Shown here: in pieces, positions 36,248 to 47,969 of the stretch
Layout: each line of letters opens with the position of its first letter
Position numbering within the stretch: the first letter of the stretch is position 1
Assembly: GCA_905221035.1 (NCBI GenBank)
Contig: CAJNBP010000001.1
Location: 124,001 to 188,000, forward strand
DNA: 64,000 nucleotides
Direction of reading: 5' to 3'
DNA from: a bacterium
GTDB taxonomy: Bacteria > Bacillota > Bacilli > Lactobacillales > Streptococcaceae
Program-made: the position numbers and the translations under genes
The notes under the pieces: generated by a model
The model's input: the letters and a program-made list of their open reading frames with translations, nothing else
The model's database searches: none
Told to the model about the DNA's origin: nothing

Positions 36248-36946
36248 ATGAAAGAATTACAAACTGTACTAAAGAACCATTTTGCAATCGAATTTGCAGA
36301 CAAAAACTTATTGGAGACTGCCTTTACTCATACGAGTTATGCCAATGAGCACCGCCTCTTAAAAATTTCACACAATGAACGCTTGGAATTTTTAGGAGAC
36401 GCTGTTCTACAGTTATTGATTTCAGAATATCTGTATAAAAAATATCCTAAAAAGCCTGAAGGCGACTTGTCTAAACTCCGTGCCATGATTGTCCGTGAGG
36501 AGAGTTTGGCTGGCTTTGCGCGTGATTGTCAGTTTGACCAGTTTATAAAACTTGGTAAGGGGGAAGAAAAATCTGGTGGTCGTAATCGGGACACCATTCT
36601 TGGTGATGCCTTTGAGGCCTTTCTCGGTGCCCTCCTTTTGGACAAGGATGTTGCCAAGGTCAAGGAATTTATCTATCAAGTCATGATTCCTAAGGTTGAA
36701 GCAGGCGAATTTGAGATGATTACAGACTACAAAACCCATCTCCAAGAGTTACTTCAGGTCAATGGAGATGTGGCTATTCGTTATCAGGTGATTTCTGAAA
36801 CGGGTCCTGCCCATGATAAGGTCTTTGATGTGGAAGTTCTTGTCGAAGGTAAGAGTATTGGTCAAGGTCAAGGTCGTTCTAAGAAATTAGCAGAGCAGGA
36901 AGCTGCTAAAAATGCCGTTGAGAAAGGGCTGGATTCATGTATTTAA
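36248..36946 (+). CDS. rnc: Ribonuclease III
   Basis: A 232-residue double-stranded RNA endonuclease that processes rRNA precursors and structured RNA. The catalytic signature [14 protein letters not shown] (about 41-54) holds the metal-binding Glu and Asp residues, with [14 protein letters not shown] (about 118-131) as the second acidic site. The C-terminal double-stranded RNA-binding domain (about 157-228) shows [10 protein letters not shown] and [18 protein letters not shown]. It overlaps smc by ten bases, the conserved streptococcal order rnc-smc-HAD-HAD-ftsY. Confidence 0.97.
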
Positions 36947-39900
36947 AGGAAATCGAAATTCAGGGATTCAAGTCTTTTGCTGACAAGACTAAGGTCGTCT
37001 TTGACCAAGGTGTGACGGCAGTCGTTGGCCCAAATGGATCTGGAAAGTCGAATATTACAGAAAGTCTGCGTTGGGCCTTGGGAGAGTCCAGTGTCAAGAG
37101 TCTCCGTGGGGGCAAGATGCCGGATGTCATCTTTGCTGGGACCGAAAGTCGCAAACCGCTCAATTATGCTTCTGTAATTGTGACTCTGGATAATCATGAC
37201 GGATTTATCAAGGATGCTGGTCAAGAAATCAGGGTAGAACGCCATATCTATCGTAGTGGAGATAGCGAATACAAGATTGATGGCAAGAAAGTCCGTCTAC
37301 GTGATATCCATGACCTCTTCTTAGACACAGGTTTGGGACGAGATTCTTTCTCCATCATTTCCCAAGGCAAGGTTGAGGAGATTTTCAACTCCAAGCCTGA
37401 AGAACGCCGTGCCATTTTTGAAGAAGCTGCAGGAGTTTTGAAATACAAAACTCGCAGAAAAGAAACTGAGAGCAAGCTACAGCAAACTCAGGATAATCTA
37501 GACCGCTTAGAGGACATTATCTACGAGTTGGATAATCAAATCAAGCCTCTTGAGAAGCAAGCTGAGAATGCTCGTAAGTTTCTAGATTTGGATGGTCAAC
37601 GCAAAGCGATATACTTGGATGTATTGGTTGCTCAAATCAAGGAAAATAAGGTTGAACTAGAATCGACAGAAGAAGAGTTGGCTCAGGTTCAAGAACTCTT
37701 GACCAGTTATTACCAAAAGCGTGAAAAATTAGAAGAGGAAAATCAAACTCTTAAAAAGCAACGCCAAGATTTGCAGGCTGAAATGGCCAAAGACCAGGGC
37801 AGTTTGATGGATTTGACCAGTCTGATTAGTGACTTAGAGAGAAAATTAGCCCTATCGAAACTGGAGTCCGAACAAGTAGCCCTGAATCAACAGGAAGCAC
37901 AAGCCCGTTTGGCTGCTTTAGAGGATAAGAGAAATTCTCTAAGTAAGGAAAAAGCTGAAAAAGAAGCGAATTTGGCACAGTTAGAGGAAAATCTAGTTCA
38001 AAATAATCAAAAACTGAATCGATTAGAGGCTGAACTACTAGCTTTTTCAGATGATCCCGATCAGATGATTGAGCTCTTGCGTGAACGCTTTGTCGCTCTT
38101 TTACAAGAAGAAGCAGATGTCTCAAACCAACTGACCCGTATTGAGAATGAGTTGGAAAATAGTCGTCAGCTTTCTCAAAAACAAGCAGATCAATTAGAAA
38201 AGCTGAAAGAACAGTTAGCTACAGCTAAAGAGAAGGCTAGTCATCAAAAAGAAGAGCTTGAAACTGCCAAGGAGCAGGTTCAGAAATTACTGGCCGACTA
38301 TCAAATCTGTGCCAAGGAGCAAGAGGAGCAGAAAACTTCCTATCAAGCTCAACAAAATCAACTTTTTGACCGTCTGGATAGTCTCAAAAACAAGCAGGCT
38401 AGAGCCCAAAGTTTGGAAAATATACTGAGAAATCATAGTAACTTTTATGCAGGTGTTAAGAGTGTTCTCCAAGAAAAAGACCGCCTTGGTGGGATTATTG
38501 GAGCAGTTAGTGAGCACCTGGCCTTTGATGTGCATTATCAAACTGCTCTAGAGATTGCGCTAGGAGCAAGCAGTCAGCATATCATCGTAGAAGATGAAGA
38601 GGCGGCAACCAAGGCGATTGATTTCCTTAAACGAAACAGAGCTGGTCGTGCAACCTTCCTTCCTTTAACGACTATCAAGGCGCGTACGATTTCTAGTCAG
38701 AATCAAGATGCTATTGCTGCAAGTCCAGGATTTCTGGGTATGGCGGATGAGCTGGTGACATTCGATACCAGATTAGAAGCCATTTTCAAGAACTTGCTAG
38801 CTACGACAGCTATTTTTGATACTGTAGAACATGCGCGTGCAGCAGCGCGTCAGGTTCGTTATCAGGTGCGCATGGTGACACTGGATGGGACAGAGCTGCG
38901 CACTGGTGGTTCCTATGCAGGTGGAGCCAATCGCCAGAATAACAGTATTTTCATCAAGCCAGAACTGGAACAATTACAAAAAGAAATTGCTGAAGAAGAA
39001 GCAAGCTTGCGTACAGATGAGGAGAGTTTGAAGAACTTGCAAGATGAGATGGTTTCATTGACTGAATCATTAGAAGCCATCAAATCTCAAGGAGAACAAG
39101 CACGTATCCAGGAGCAGGGCTTGTCCCTTGCTTATCAGCAGACCAGTCAGCAAGTTGAGGAACTGGAAACTCTTTGGAAACTCCAAGAAGAGGAATTAAA
39201 TCGTCTTTCTGAGGGAGATTGGCAAGCGGATAAGGAAAAATGCCAAGAGCGCCTTACTACTATCGCTAGCGACAAGCAAAATCTGGAAGCTGAGATTGAA
39301 GAGATTAAGTCTAATAAAAACGCTATTCAAGAACGCTATCAAAACTTGCAGGAAGAGGTAGCTCAAGCTCGCTTGCTTAAGACAGAACTGCAAGGGCAAA
39401 AACGTTATGAAGTAGCTGATATTGAACGTCTAGGCAAAGAATTGGACAATCTGAATATCGAGCAAGAGGAAATCCAGCGCCTTCTCCAAGAAAAGGTTGA
39501 TAATCTTGAGAAAGTTGATACGGATTTGCTCAGTCAACAGGCTGATGAAGCCAAAACTCAGAAAACAAACCTCCAACAAGGTTTGATTCGCAAGCAGTTT
39601 GAATTGGATGATATAGAAGGTCAGCTGGATGATATTGCCAGTCATTTGGACCAGGCTCGCCAGCAGAATGAAGAGTGGATTCGCAAGCAAACACGTGCTG
39701 AAGCCAAGAAAGAAAAGATCAGCGAGCGTTTGCGCCATCTACAAAGTCAATTAACAGACCAATATCAGATTAGCTATACTGAAGCTCTAGAAAAGGCGCA
39801 TGAGTTGGAAAATCTCAATCTGGCAGAGCAAGAGGTTAAGGATTTGGAGAAGGCTATTCGCTCACTGGGTCCTGTCAACTTGGAAGCTATTGAACAGTAC

Positions 39901-40476
39901 GAAGAAGTCCACAATCGTCTGGATTTCCTAAATAGCCAACGTGATGATATTTTGTCTGCGAAAAACCTGCTCCTTGAGACCATTACAGAGATGAATGATG
40001 AGGTCAAAGACCGCTTTAAATCAACCTTTGAGGCTATTCGTGAGTCCTTTAAAGTGACCTTCAAGCAGATGTTTGGTGGAGGTCAGGCGGACCTCATTTT
40101 GACTGAAGGAGACCTGCTGACAGCTGGGGTTGAGATTTCTGTTCAACCACCAGGCAAGAAAATCCAGTCTCTCAACCTCATGAGTGGTGGGGAAAAAGCC
40201 CTGTCGGCTCTAGCTTTGCTTTTCTCTATTATTCGAGTTAAGACGATTCCGTTTGTTATCTTGGATGAGGTAGAGGCTGCGCTAGACGAAGCCAATGTCA
40301 AACGCTTTGGAGATTATCTCAACCGCTTTGACAAGGACAGCCAGTTTATCGTCGTAACCCACCGTAAGGGGACTATGGCAGCGGCTGATTCTATCTATGG
40401 AGTGACCATGCAGGAATCAGGTGTTTCAAAGATTGTTTCAGTTAAGTTAAAAGATTTAGAAAGTATTGAAGGATGA
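36937..40476 (+). CDS. smc: SMC chromosome condensation protein
   Basis: A 1179-residue ATPase that, with ScpA and ScpB, organises and separates chromosomes. The N-terminal head has Walker [10 protein letters not shown] (about residues 32-40). Two very long coiled coils (about 165-500 and 675-1010) flank the hinge (about 505-670, with AGRATFLPL and [16 protein letters not shown]). The C-terminal head has signature [14 protein letters not shown] (about 1087-1100) and Walker [16 protein letters not shown] (about 1110-1124). Full length for the family. It overlaps rnc upstream and the HAD gene downstream (ATGA). Confidence 0.97.
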
Positions 40477-41267
40477 CAATTAAACTAGTAGCAACGGATA
40501 TGGACGGAACCTTCCTAGATGGGAATGGGCGCTTTGATATGGATCGCCTCAAGTCTCTTTTGGCTTCCTACAAGGAAAAAGGGATTTACTTTGCGGTGGC
40601 TTCGGGTCGGGGATTTCTGTCTTTAGAAAAATTATTTGCTGATGTTCGTGATGACATTATTTTCATCGCGGAAAATGGCAGTTTGGTAGAATATCAAGGT
40701 CAAGACTTGTATGAAGCGACCATGTCTCGTGAGTTTTATTTGACGACTTTTGAAAAGCTGAAAACGTCACCTTATGTCGATATCAATAAATTGCTTTTAA
40801 CAGGGAAAAAAGGCTCTTATGTTTTGGATACGGTTGATGAGACCTATTTGAAAGAGAGTCAGCACTATAATGAAAATATCCAAAAAGTAGCGAGTTTAGA
40901 AGATATCACAGATGATATTTTCAAATTTACAACCAACTTCACAGAAGAAACGCTTGAAGCTGGAGAAGCTTGGGTAAATGAAAACGTTCCTGGTGTTAAG
41001 GCCATGACAACTGGCTTTGAATCCATTGATATCGTGCTGGACTATGTCGATAAGGGAGTGGCGATTGTTGAATTGGTTAAAAAACTTGGTATCACAATGG
41101 ATCAGGTTATGGCTTTTGGAGACAATCTAAATGATTTGCACATGATGCAGGTTGTTGAACATCCTGTAGCTCCTGAAAATGCACGACCAGAAATTTTAGA
41201 ATTAGCAGAGACTGTGATTGGTCACCATAAGGACCAGTCGGTTATAGCTTATATGGAGGGCTTATAA
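40473..41267 (+). CDS. HAD-superfamily Cof-type phosphatase (first of two)
   Basis: A 264-residue HAD hydrolase of the Cof subfamily (class IIB cap). Motif I is ATDMDGTFLDGNG (about 6-18) with the nucleophile Asp; motif II is VASGR (about 42-46); motif IV is MAFGDNLNDLHMM (about 211-223). Such enzymes dephosphorylate sugar phosphates or flavin precursors; the substrate cannot be told from sequence. It overlaps smc by four bases and the next HAD gene by one. Confidence 0.9.
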   Translation: MTIKLVATDMDGTFLDGNGRFDMDRLKSLLASYKEKGIYFAVASGRGFLSLEKLFADVRDDIIFIAENGSLVEYQGQDLYEATMSREFYLTTFEKLKTSPYVDINKLLLTGKKGSYVLDTVDETYLKESQHYNENIQKVASLEDITDDIFKFTTNFTEETLEAGEAWVNENVPGVKAMTTGFESIDIVLDYVDKGVAIVELVKKLGITMDQVMAFGDNLNDLHMMQVVEHPVAPENARPEILELAETVIGHHKDQSVIAYMEGL

Positions 41268-42085
41268 TGGCAGATATAAAATTGATTGCATTGGACTTGG
41301 ATGGGACCTTGCTGACTACTGATAAAAAGCTGACGGATCGTACCAAGGCAACCTTGAAAGCTGCGCGTGATCGTGGTATCAAGGTTGTATTGACAACTGG
41401 CCGTCCTTTAAAAGCTATGGATTTCTTCCTCCATGAGCTAGGGACTGACGGCCATGAAGATGAGTATACCATTACCTTTAATGGTGGTTTGGTTCAGAAA
41501 AATACAGGAGAAATCCTTGATAAAACAGTCTTTTCATATGATGATGTGTCACGCTTGTATGAGGAAACAGAGAAATTATCACTGCCTCTTGATGCCATCT
41601 CAGAAGGAACTGTTTATCAAATCCAATCGGACCAAGAAAGTCTTTACGCTAAATTCAATCCAGCTTTGACCTTTGTTCCAGTGGACTTTGAAGACTTGTC
41701 TAGTCAAATGACCTACAATAAATGCGTGACTGCCTTTTCTCAAGAACCCTTGGATGCAGCCATTCAGAAGATTTCGCCAGAATTATTTGACCAATATGAA
41801 ATCTTTAAATCGCGTGAAATGTTGCTAGAGTGGTCACCAAAGAATGTTCATAAAGCAACAGGCTTGGCCAAACTAATCAGCCATCTGGGAATCGATCAAA
41901 GCCAAGTGATGGCTTGTGGAGATGAGGCCAATGACCTTTCTATGATTGAATGGGCAGGGCTCGGTGTTGCTATGCAAAACGCTGTTCCTGAAGTCAAGGC
42001 AGTCGCAAATGTGGTGACTCCAATGACAAATGATGAAGAAGCTGTCGCCTGGGCTATCGAAGAATATGTGCTAAAGGAGAACTAA
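41267..42085 (+). CDS. HAD-superfamily Cof-type phosphatase (second of two)
   Basis: A 272-residue HAD hydrolase similar in plan to its neighbour but clearly diverged: motif I ALDLDGTLLTTDKK (about 7-20), motif II LTTGRPLKAM (about 44-53), motif IV MACGDEANDLSMIEW (about 213-227). A sugar-phosphate phosphatase role is typical of this family; the substrate is unknown. Its ATG overlaps the previous stop (TAATG) and it ends three bases before ftsY, so all three are translated from one message. Confidence 0.9.
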   Translation: MADIKLIALDLDGTLLTTDKKLTDRTKATLKAARDRGIKVVLTTGRPLKAMDFFLHELGTDGHEDEYTITFNGGLVQKNTGEILDKTVFSYDDVSRLYEETEKLSLPLDAISEGTVYQIQSDQESLYAKFNPALTFVPVDFEDLSSQMTYNKCVTAFSQEPLDAAIQKISPELFDQYEIFKSREMLLEWSPKNVHKATGLAKLISHLGIDQSQVMACGDEANDLSMIEWAGLGVAMQNAVPEVKAVANVVTPMTNDEEAVAWAIEEYVLKEN

Positions 42086-42088
42086 GAT

Positions 42089-43351
42089 ATGGGATTGTTT
42101 GACCGTCTATTCGGAAAAAAAGAAGAACCTAAAATCGAAGAAGTTGTAAAAGAAGCTCTGGAAAATCTTGATTTATCTGAAGATACTGAACCTGCCCTTA
42201 CAGAAACTGAGGAAGTTTCTCAAGAAGTAGCAGAAGTTGAAATTGTTGAACAAGCTGTGCTTGAAGAAGAGGAAATCCAAGACATGGTTGAAGAAAGTCA
42301 GGACTCAGAGCTAGCTGTAGAAGTTCAACAAGAAGAAGTCGCAGTGGAAGAAAATCCTGAGTTCATAGAAGCTGCAGAAGAAAATAGTTCTGAAGTTCTT
42401 GAACCAGAAATTCCTCAAGCAGAAGAAACTGTTCAAGAAAAATATGACCGCAGTCTCAAGAAAACTCGTACAGGATTCGGTGCTCGCTTGAACGCCTTCT
42501 TTGCCAACTTCCGTTCTGTTGACGAAGAATTTTTCGAGGAATTGGAAGAACTACTGATCATGAGTGACGTTGGTGTCCAAGTCGCTTCCAACTTAACTGA
42601 GGAGCTACGCTACGAAGCTAAGCTTGAAAACGCCAAGAAACCTGACGCCCTTCGCCGTGTCATCATTGAGAAATTGGTTGAGCTTTATGAAAAGGATGGC
42701 AACTATGATGAAAGCATTCACTTCCAAGATGGCTTGACAGTCATGCTCTTTGTTGGGGTCAATGGTGTTGGGAAAACAACTTCTATCGGGAAACTAGCCC
42801 ACCGCTATAAACAAGCTGGTAAGAAGGTCATGCTGGTTGCGGCAGATACCTTCCGTGCAGGGGCAGTAGCACAGCTAGCTGAATGGGGCCGTCGTGTAGA
42901 TGTTCCAGTTGTAACTGGACCTGAAAAAGCTGACCCAGCTAGTGTGGTCTTTGATGGCATGGAACGTGCTGTAGCTGAAGGTATTGATATTCTTATGATT
43001 GATACCGCTGGTCGTCTGCAAAACAAGGACAACCTCATGGCTGAGTTGGAAAAGATTGGTCGCATCATTAAACGTGTTGTCCCAGAAGCACCCCATGAAA
43101 CCTTCTTGGCTCTTGATGCATCAACAGGTCAAAATGCCCTGGTACAGGCCAAAGAATTTTCAAAAATTACCCCTTTAACAGGAATTGTCTTGACTAAGAT
43201 TGACGGAACTGCTCGAGGTGGTGTTGTTCTAGCCATCCGAGAAGAACTCAATATTCCTGTTAAATTGATTGGTTTTGGTGAAAAAATCGATGATATTGGA
43301 GAATTTAACTCAGAAAACTTTATGAAAGGTCTCTTGGAAGGCTTACTCTAA
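42089..43351 (+). CDS. ftsY: FtsY, signal-recognition-particle receptor
   Basis: A 420-residue GTPase that docks the SRP-ribosome complex at the membrane. The first about 110 residues are a very acidic A domain rich in Glu and Val. The N-domain (about 115-210) leads into the G-domain: G1 GVNGVGKTTSIGKLAHRY (about 216-233), AADTFRAGAVAQLAEW (about 244-259), DTAGR (about 299-303) and TKID (about 362-365). The C-terminus ends in the membrane-contact helix. It ends the rnc-smc-HAD-HAD-ftsY operon at a terminator shared with convergent zwf. Confidence 0.97.
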   Translation: MGLFDRLFGKKEEPKIEEVVKEALENLDLSEDTEPALTETEEVSQEVAEVEIVEQAVLEEEEIQDMVEESQDSELAVEVQQEEVAVEENPEFIEAAEENSSEVLEPEIPQAEETVQEKYDRSLKKTRTGFGARLNAFFANFRSVDEEFFEELEELLIMSDVGVQVASNLTEELRYEAKLENAKKPDALRRVIIEKLVELYEKDGNYDESIHFQDGLTVMLFVGVNGVGKTTSIGKLAHRYKQAGKKVMLVAADTFRAGAVAQLAEWGRRVDVPVVTGPEKADPASVVFDGMERAVAEGIDILMIDTAGRLQNKDNLMAELEKIGRIIKRVVPEAPHETFLALDASTGQNALVQAKEFSKITPLTGIVLTKIDGTARGGVVLAIREELNIPVKLIGFGEKIDDIGEFNSENFMKGLLEGLL

Positions 43352-43365
43352 TCAGAAGCAAAAAT

Positions 43366-43396
43366 CCTGCAAGCTACAAACTTGCAGGAAATTTTT
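43366..43396 (+). terminator. Bidirectional terminator between ftsY and zwf
   Basis: Stem CCTGCAAG (43366-43373) / CTTGCAGG (43381-43388) with T run on one side and A run on the other. It touches the zwf stop codon. Confidence 0.85.
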
Positions 43397-44884
43397 TTAT
43401 TCTAAACGACCATCTTGACGATAGGCGATATCTGGTTGCCAAGTCCATTTGGCATCGAATTTTTCAAGTAAGTCAAAGCTTGCTTGAGGTCCCATGCTTC
43501 CAGCTTTATAGTCATGAAGTGGGGCACCATTTTCAGCCCAGAGCTCTTCGATACGGTCAATCAATTTCCATGACGCACCAACCTCATCCCAGTGACTAAA
43601 GTTAGTTGAGTTGTTGTTTAGGACATCATAAATCAATTTCTCGTATGGTTCTGGAGAAGCACCAGTTGCTGTCGCATCTGTACGGTAATCAAGTGAGTTA
43701 GGAGCCAAGTTAAATTCTTCTCCTACTTGCTTCCCATTTAGGCTAAGAGAGAAGCCTTCTGTTGGTTGGATATAGATGGTCAAAATATTTGGAGCAAGTG
43801 GTTCTCCAAATATAGAATCCATTTGTTTAAAGACGATGTTGACATGAGTTCCTTTTTCAGTCAGACGTTTACCAGTACGGAAGAAGAAAGGAACACCACG
43901 GAAACGATCGCTGTCTACAAAGAAGGCACCAGATGCAAAGGTTTCAGTTGTTGACTCTGGATTTACATTTGGCTCGCTACGATAAGAGATGTATTTCATG
44001 CCATCAATCTTACCAGAACGATATTGACCACGGATAAAGTGTTCTTTAAGCTCTTCATCCGTTGGATGATAGAGGTTTTTAAAGACCTTAATCTTCTCAG
44101 CACGAATCTCATCTTTTGTGAAGCTTGCTGGCTTGTCCATAGCAAGGAGAGAAAGGAGTTGTAGAGTATGGTTTTGTACCATGTCGCGGAGGGCACCAGA
44201 TTGGTCATAGTAGCCACCACGTTCTTCTACACCCAAGCGCTCCGCAAAGGTAATTTGAACATTGTCGATAAAGTCCTTGTTCCAAACGTTTTCAAAAATC
44301 AAGTTTGCAAAGCGAACTGCAAAGATACTTTGAATCATTTCCTTACCAAGATAATGGTCGATACGGAAAATTTGTTCTTCGTCAAATGTTGCTAGGAGCT
44401 CGTCATTTAACTTGCTTGCAGTTGCGTAATCTGTACCAAATGGTTTTTCAACGATTAAACGTTCAAAACCTTTACCGTCCACAATGTTTTCGGACTTAAG
44501 GTGTTTGGCAATGGTTCCAAAGAATTGAGGAGCCATTGACAAGAAGAAGAGCTTGTTGTGTTCAGCTTGGTACTTGTCATTTAATTCAGCCTGCAATTGA
44601 CGTAGAGCAATATAGTGTTCTGTATCATTGACATCATGGCTTTGATAGTAGAAGTGGCTGGCGAACTCCTGAGCTTGTTCGGTACTATCTGCCAAATCAA
44701 GGATAGATTCGACTACAACAGATTCAAAATATTCCTTGCTCCAAGGACGACGGGCAGTTCCAATGACAGCAAAGTGCTTGGAAAGATTGCCGGATTTATA
44801 TAGTCTAAAAAGGGAAGGGTAGAGCTTGCGTTTAGCCAGGTCTCCACTCGCACCAAAAATTGTAACAATAACCTTAGATGACAT
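43397..44884 (-). CDS. zwf: Glucose-6-phosphate 1-dehydrogenase
   Basis: A 495-residue enzyme oxidising glucose 6-phosphate with NADP in the first step of the pentose-phosphate path. The Rossmann motif is IFGASGDLAKRKLYPSLF (about 9-26), the active-site block RIDHYLGKEMIQ (about 175-186), and EKPFGTD (about 147-153). The leader contains two tight hairpins (ATGAGG-TTT-CCTCAT and CCTAG-CAAGA-CTAGG, 44910-44942). It lies downstream of glnQ across a terminator. In pneumococcus GlnR is known to affect glnPQ and zwf expression, which the GlnR box at 48015 supports. Confidence 0.96.
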   Translation of the reverse strand: MSSKVIVTIFGASGDLAKRKLYPSLFRLYKSGNLSKHFAVIGTARRPWSKEYFESVVVESILDLADSTEQAQEFASHFYYQSHDVNDTEHYIALRQLQAELNDKYQAEHNKLFFLSMAPQFFGTIAKHLKSENIVDGKGFERLIVEKPFGTDYATASKLNDELLATFDEEQIFRIDHYLGKEMIQSIFAVRFANLIFENVWNKDFIDNVQITFAERLGVEERGGYYDQSGALRDMVQNHTLQLLSLLAMDKPASFTKDEIRAEKIKVFKNLYHPTDEELKEHFIRGQYRSGKIDGMKYISYRSEPNVNPESTTETFASGAFFVDSDRFRGVPFFFRTGKRLTEKGTHVNIVFKQMDSIFGEPLAPNILTIYIQPTEGFSLSLNGKQVGEEFNLAPNSLDYRTDATATGASPEPYEKLIYDVLNNNSTNFSHWDEVGASWKLIDRIEELWAENGAPLHDYKAGSMGPQASFDLLEKFDAKWTWQPDIAYRQDGRLE

Positions 44885-45000
44885 CTAGCTACCTAATTTC
44901 TATTTTTATTCCTAGTCTTGCTAGGTATGAGGAAACCTCATTTCATAAACTTAATTCTAACATAATTTTCCGAAAAATCAAAAAATCCAATACGAGATAG

Positions 45001-45030
45001 AAAAAAACTGCAAGGAAATCCTTACAGTTT
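45001..45030 (-). terminator. Terminator after glnQ, before zwf
   Basis: On the minus strand: AAACTGTAAGG-ATTT-CCTTGCAGTTT, then a T run. It would reduce but perhaps not abolish readthrough into zwf. Confidence 0.8.
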
Positions 45031-45034
45031 GAGT

Positions 45035-45775
45035 TTAGACGTTTAAGACCTTGTCCAAGAAATCTTTCAGACGTGGGTGCTGTGGGTTATCAAAGATTTG
45101 GTCAGGTGTTCCGTCTTCAAGGAACTCGCCATCTGCAGTAAAGATAACGCGGTTGGCAACCTGACGAGCAAATCCCATCTCATGGGTTACGATAATCATG
45201 GTCATGCCTTGCTCAGCCAATTCTTTCATAACGTTTAGTACGTCTCCAACCATCTCAGGGTCAAGGGCAGAAGTTGGTTCATCAAAGAGCATGATATCTG
45301 GATTCATTGCTAGTCCACGAGCGATGGCCACACGTTGTTTTTGACCACCTGATAGGCTATCTGGGTTGGCATTAGCTTTATCTGCTAGTCCAACCTTTTC
45401 AAGCAACTCCATTCCCAATTTCTCAGCCTCTTCCTTAGTCATCAACTTGTGCTCAATAGGAGCAAAGGTGATATTGTCCAAAACAGACATATGTGGGAAA
45501 AGATTGAAGTGTTGGAACACCATTCCGATATTTTCACGGACGTGGTCAACGTTGGTTGTTTTTTCAGTTAAGTCATAGCCGTTCACAGTGATGTGACCAC
45601 TAGTGACTTCTTCTAGAAGATTGAGGCTACGGAGGAAGGTTGACTTACCAGAACCTGAAGGACCGATGATACAAACAACATCTCCTTCATAGAACTTAGT
45701 TGTAATTCCTTTTAAAACTTCATTTTTTCCGTAGCTTTTGTGTAAATCATTTACATCAATTTTTAATTTTGCCAT
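45035..45775 (-). CDS. glnQ: Glutamine ABC transporter ATP-binding protein
   Basis: A 246-residue ABC ATPase of the polar amino-acid type. Walker [10 protein letters not shown] (about 38-46), Q-loop [11 protein letters not shown] (about 85-95), signature [16 protein letters not shown] (about 142-157), Walker [15 protein letters not shown] (about 161-174). It energises uptake by GlnHP and overlaps that gene by one base. Substrate (glutamine or glutamate) is inferred from the partner's domains and the GlnR box. Confidence 0.93.
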   Translation of the reverse strand: MAKLKIDVNDLHKSYGKNEVLKGITTKFYEGDVVCIIGPSGSGKSTFLRSLNLLEEVTSGHITVNGYDLTEKTTNVDHVRENIGMVFQHFNLFPHMSVLDNITFAPIEHKLMTKEEAEKLGMELLEKVGLADKANANPDSLSGGQKQRVAIARGLAMNPDIMLFDEPTSALDPEMVGDVLNVMKELAEQGMTMIIVTHEMGFARQVANRVIFTADGEFLEDGTPDQIFDNPQHPRLKDFLDKVLNV

Positions 45776-47940
45776 TAACGAATCCTCTTTTCTAAGCGTT
45801 TCGCTAGTTTAGTCAAAAGTGTGATAATTACAAGATAGAAGATAGCAAGGATTGCATACATCTTGAAACTTTGGTAGTTACGGGCAATGATAATCTTACC
45901 AGTTTGGAAGAGTTCAACCAAACCGATAGCAGATACGATTGTTGTATCTTTAAGTGCGATAACGAATTGGTTAACAAAGTTTGGCAACATCAATTTAGTT
46001 GCTTGTGGCAAGATAATCTTACGCATGGTTTTTCCATAAGAGATCCCCAAGCTACGGCTGGCTTCCATTTGCCCAACTGGAACGGCCTGAATACCACCAC
46101 GAACGATCTCAGCGATATAAGCGGCTGCATTGAGCGATAGGGCAATAGTACCAGCTACAAAGTCGTTAATTGGGCTTTGTTGGCCTGTGATAGACTCGAT
46201 GAAGTTTGGAATTCCCCAGAAGATAAAGGCTGCAAGAATCATCAATGGAATACCACGAATAACGTCAACGAAAATCTCAGAGATGACGCGAAGAGATTTG
46301 TATGGGCTAACGCTAAACATACCGAAGATAATTCCGATGACAATGGCAATAGCAAATGAGATAAGAGCTAGAGCAAGAGTGATGCCAAGACCACTAAGGA
46401 GTTGTTTGTAGTTGTTTTGAAGCAGGCCCCAGATAGTTGTTTCATCAACAGTGCTTGTTGAAGTAGTTGATGATTCGCTAGCTAGGTATTTGTCAAGAAT
46501 CTTTTGGAATTCACCGTTTGCTTTAAGGTTTGCAAGTCCGTTATTGAACATTTCAATCAATTCTGGATTTGCTCCTTTTTTAACGGCAAATGCTGTTTCA
46601 CCGATTGGAGTTCCAGCGATTGGTGTTTTCAATTTTTGTCCTTGGCTGATAGAATATTTGAGAACAGGTTCATCATCCATAACGGCGTCAATGGCACCAG
46701 TATTTAAACTGTCATACATTGAAGAACCATCAGCGAAGGTTTTGATTTTGTAACCGTATTTGCTTTGATTTTCTGTTAGAAAGGTTTGAGAAGCAGTTCC
46801 GTTTTTAACACCGACTGTCTTTCCTTTTAAATCTTCATAAGAAGCAATGGTACTTGATTCTTTGACACCAAGGATAGTATTGGCAGTGTAATATGATTCT
46901 GAGAAGTCAAAAGTTGCCTTACGAGCATCTGTGACAGACATACCAGCAATGATACCATCAGCTTGTCCAGCTTGAACAGCACTGATAGCAGCATCAAAAC
47001 CAGGGTTGATGATTTCAATTTCAAAACCTTGGTCTTTAGCGATAGCCTTAATCAATTCCATATCAATACCAGTAAATTGGTTGCTTGAGTTTTGGAAAAC
47101 AAAAGGTGCAAAAGAAGAATCGCTGGCAATGATGTATTTAGCTTTTACAGGAATAGCTTTTAATCCTGCAAGAGTAGTTGTAGTTGGCACTGCTGAAGAT
47201 GATGAAGCAGTCCATTTCTTGATGATTTTATCAAGACTACCATCTTTTTTCATTTCAGCCAAGGCTTGGTTAAATTCAGTAACCAGGTGCTCGTATTTGC
47301 TTCCTTTTTTAACACCGAAAGCAAAGCTACCTACAGCCTCACCATCCATTTCAATATGGAGGTCTTGACCTTGGTTGATGGCATACTCGATAACAGGTTT
47401 GTCATCCATCATAGCATCGATGGAACCAGCGCTTAAGCTGTTGTTCATCAAATCACTAGTGTCAAATGTTTTAATAGTAAAGCCGTATTTGTCTTTAATC
47501 GTTTCTAGGAAACGTTGAGCGGCTGTTCCGTTTTTAACACCAACAGTTTTGCCAGACAATTGGTCGTACTTGCTAATCTTGTGTGCCTTTGTAGTTGCAA
47601 TGACAACTTTTGTATCATAGTAAGTATCAGACATGGTAAAGACTTTTTCACGTTCTTTCGTCTTTGTCATCCCTGCCATGATAGCGTCAGCTTGACCAGC
47701 TTGAACCGCATTGACTGCTGCGTCAAATCCAGGATAGGACATCTGAATGTTCCATCCTTTAATCTCAGCGACTTTGTTGATAATGTCAACATCAATTCCT
47801 TTATAAGTTTGATCTGAATCTTTAAACTCAAAAGGTGCATAGGCGGTATCAGACACAATCTTAATCGTCTCTGCTTTCGCAATACCTAATGAGAAAATTG
47901 GGAATAAAATTAGCAAAAATGCTAGAAATTTTTTCTTCAT
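45775..47940 (-). CDS. glnP: Glutamine transporter: two fused substrate-binding domains plus permease
   Basis: A 721-residue fusion. A signal sequence (about residues 1-23, ends KAET) leads to two tandem PBP-type binding domains of the SBP-bac-3 family. The first, about 25-245, starts [19 protein letters not shown]; the second, about 268-490, starts [19 protein letters not shown]. Both carry GFDAA and [20 protein letters not shown]. The permease (about 505-721) has several membrane helices and the EAA-type loop [24 protein letters not shown]. Binding domains stay tethered outside the membrane. Two domains per chain are known for lactic-acid-bacterial GlnP. AAGGAG precedes the ATG. Confidence 0.93.
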   Translation of the reverse strand: MKKKFLAFLLILFPIFSLGIAKAETIKIVSDTAYAPFEFKDSDQTYKGIDVDIINKVAEIKGWNIQMSYPGFDAAVNAVQAGQADAIMAGMTKTKEREKVFTMSDTYYDTKVVIATTKAHKISKYDQLSGKTVGVKNGTAAQRFLETIKDKYGFTIKTFDTSDLMNNSLSAGSIDAMMDDKPVIEYAINQGQDLHIEMDGEAVGSFAFGVKKGSKYEHLVTEFNQALAEMKKDGSLDKIIKKWTASSSSAVPTTTTLAGLKAIPVKAKYIIASDSSFAPFVFQNSSNQFTGIDMELIKAIAKDQGFEIEIINPGFDAAISAVQAGQADGIIAGMSVTDARKATFDFSESYYTANTILGVKESSTIASYEDLKGKTVGVKNGTASQTFLTENQSKYGYKIKTFADGSSMYDSLNTGAIDAVMDDEPVLKYSISQGQKLKTPIAGTPIGETAFAVKKGANPELIEMFNNGLANLKANGEFQKILDKYLASESSTTSTSTVDETTIWGLLQNNYKQLLSGLGITLALALISFAIAIVIGIIFGMFSVSPYKSLRVISEIFVDVIRGIPLMILAAFIFWGIPNFIESITGQQSPINDFVAGTIALSLNAAAYIAEIVRGGIQAVPVGQMEASRSLGISYGKTMRKIILPQATKLMLPNFVNQFVIALKDTTIVSAIGLVELFQTGKIIIARNYQSFKMYAILAIFYLVIITLLTKLAKRLEKRIR

Positions 47941-47969
47941 TTTTAGTCTCCTTTTCCGAATATTTTTCC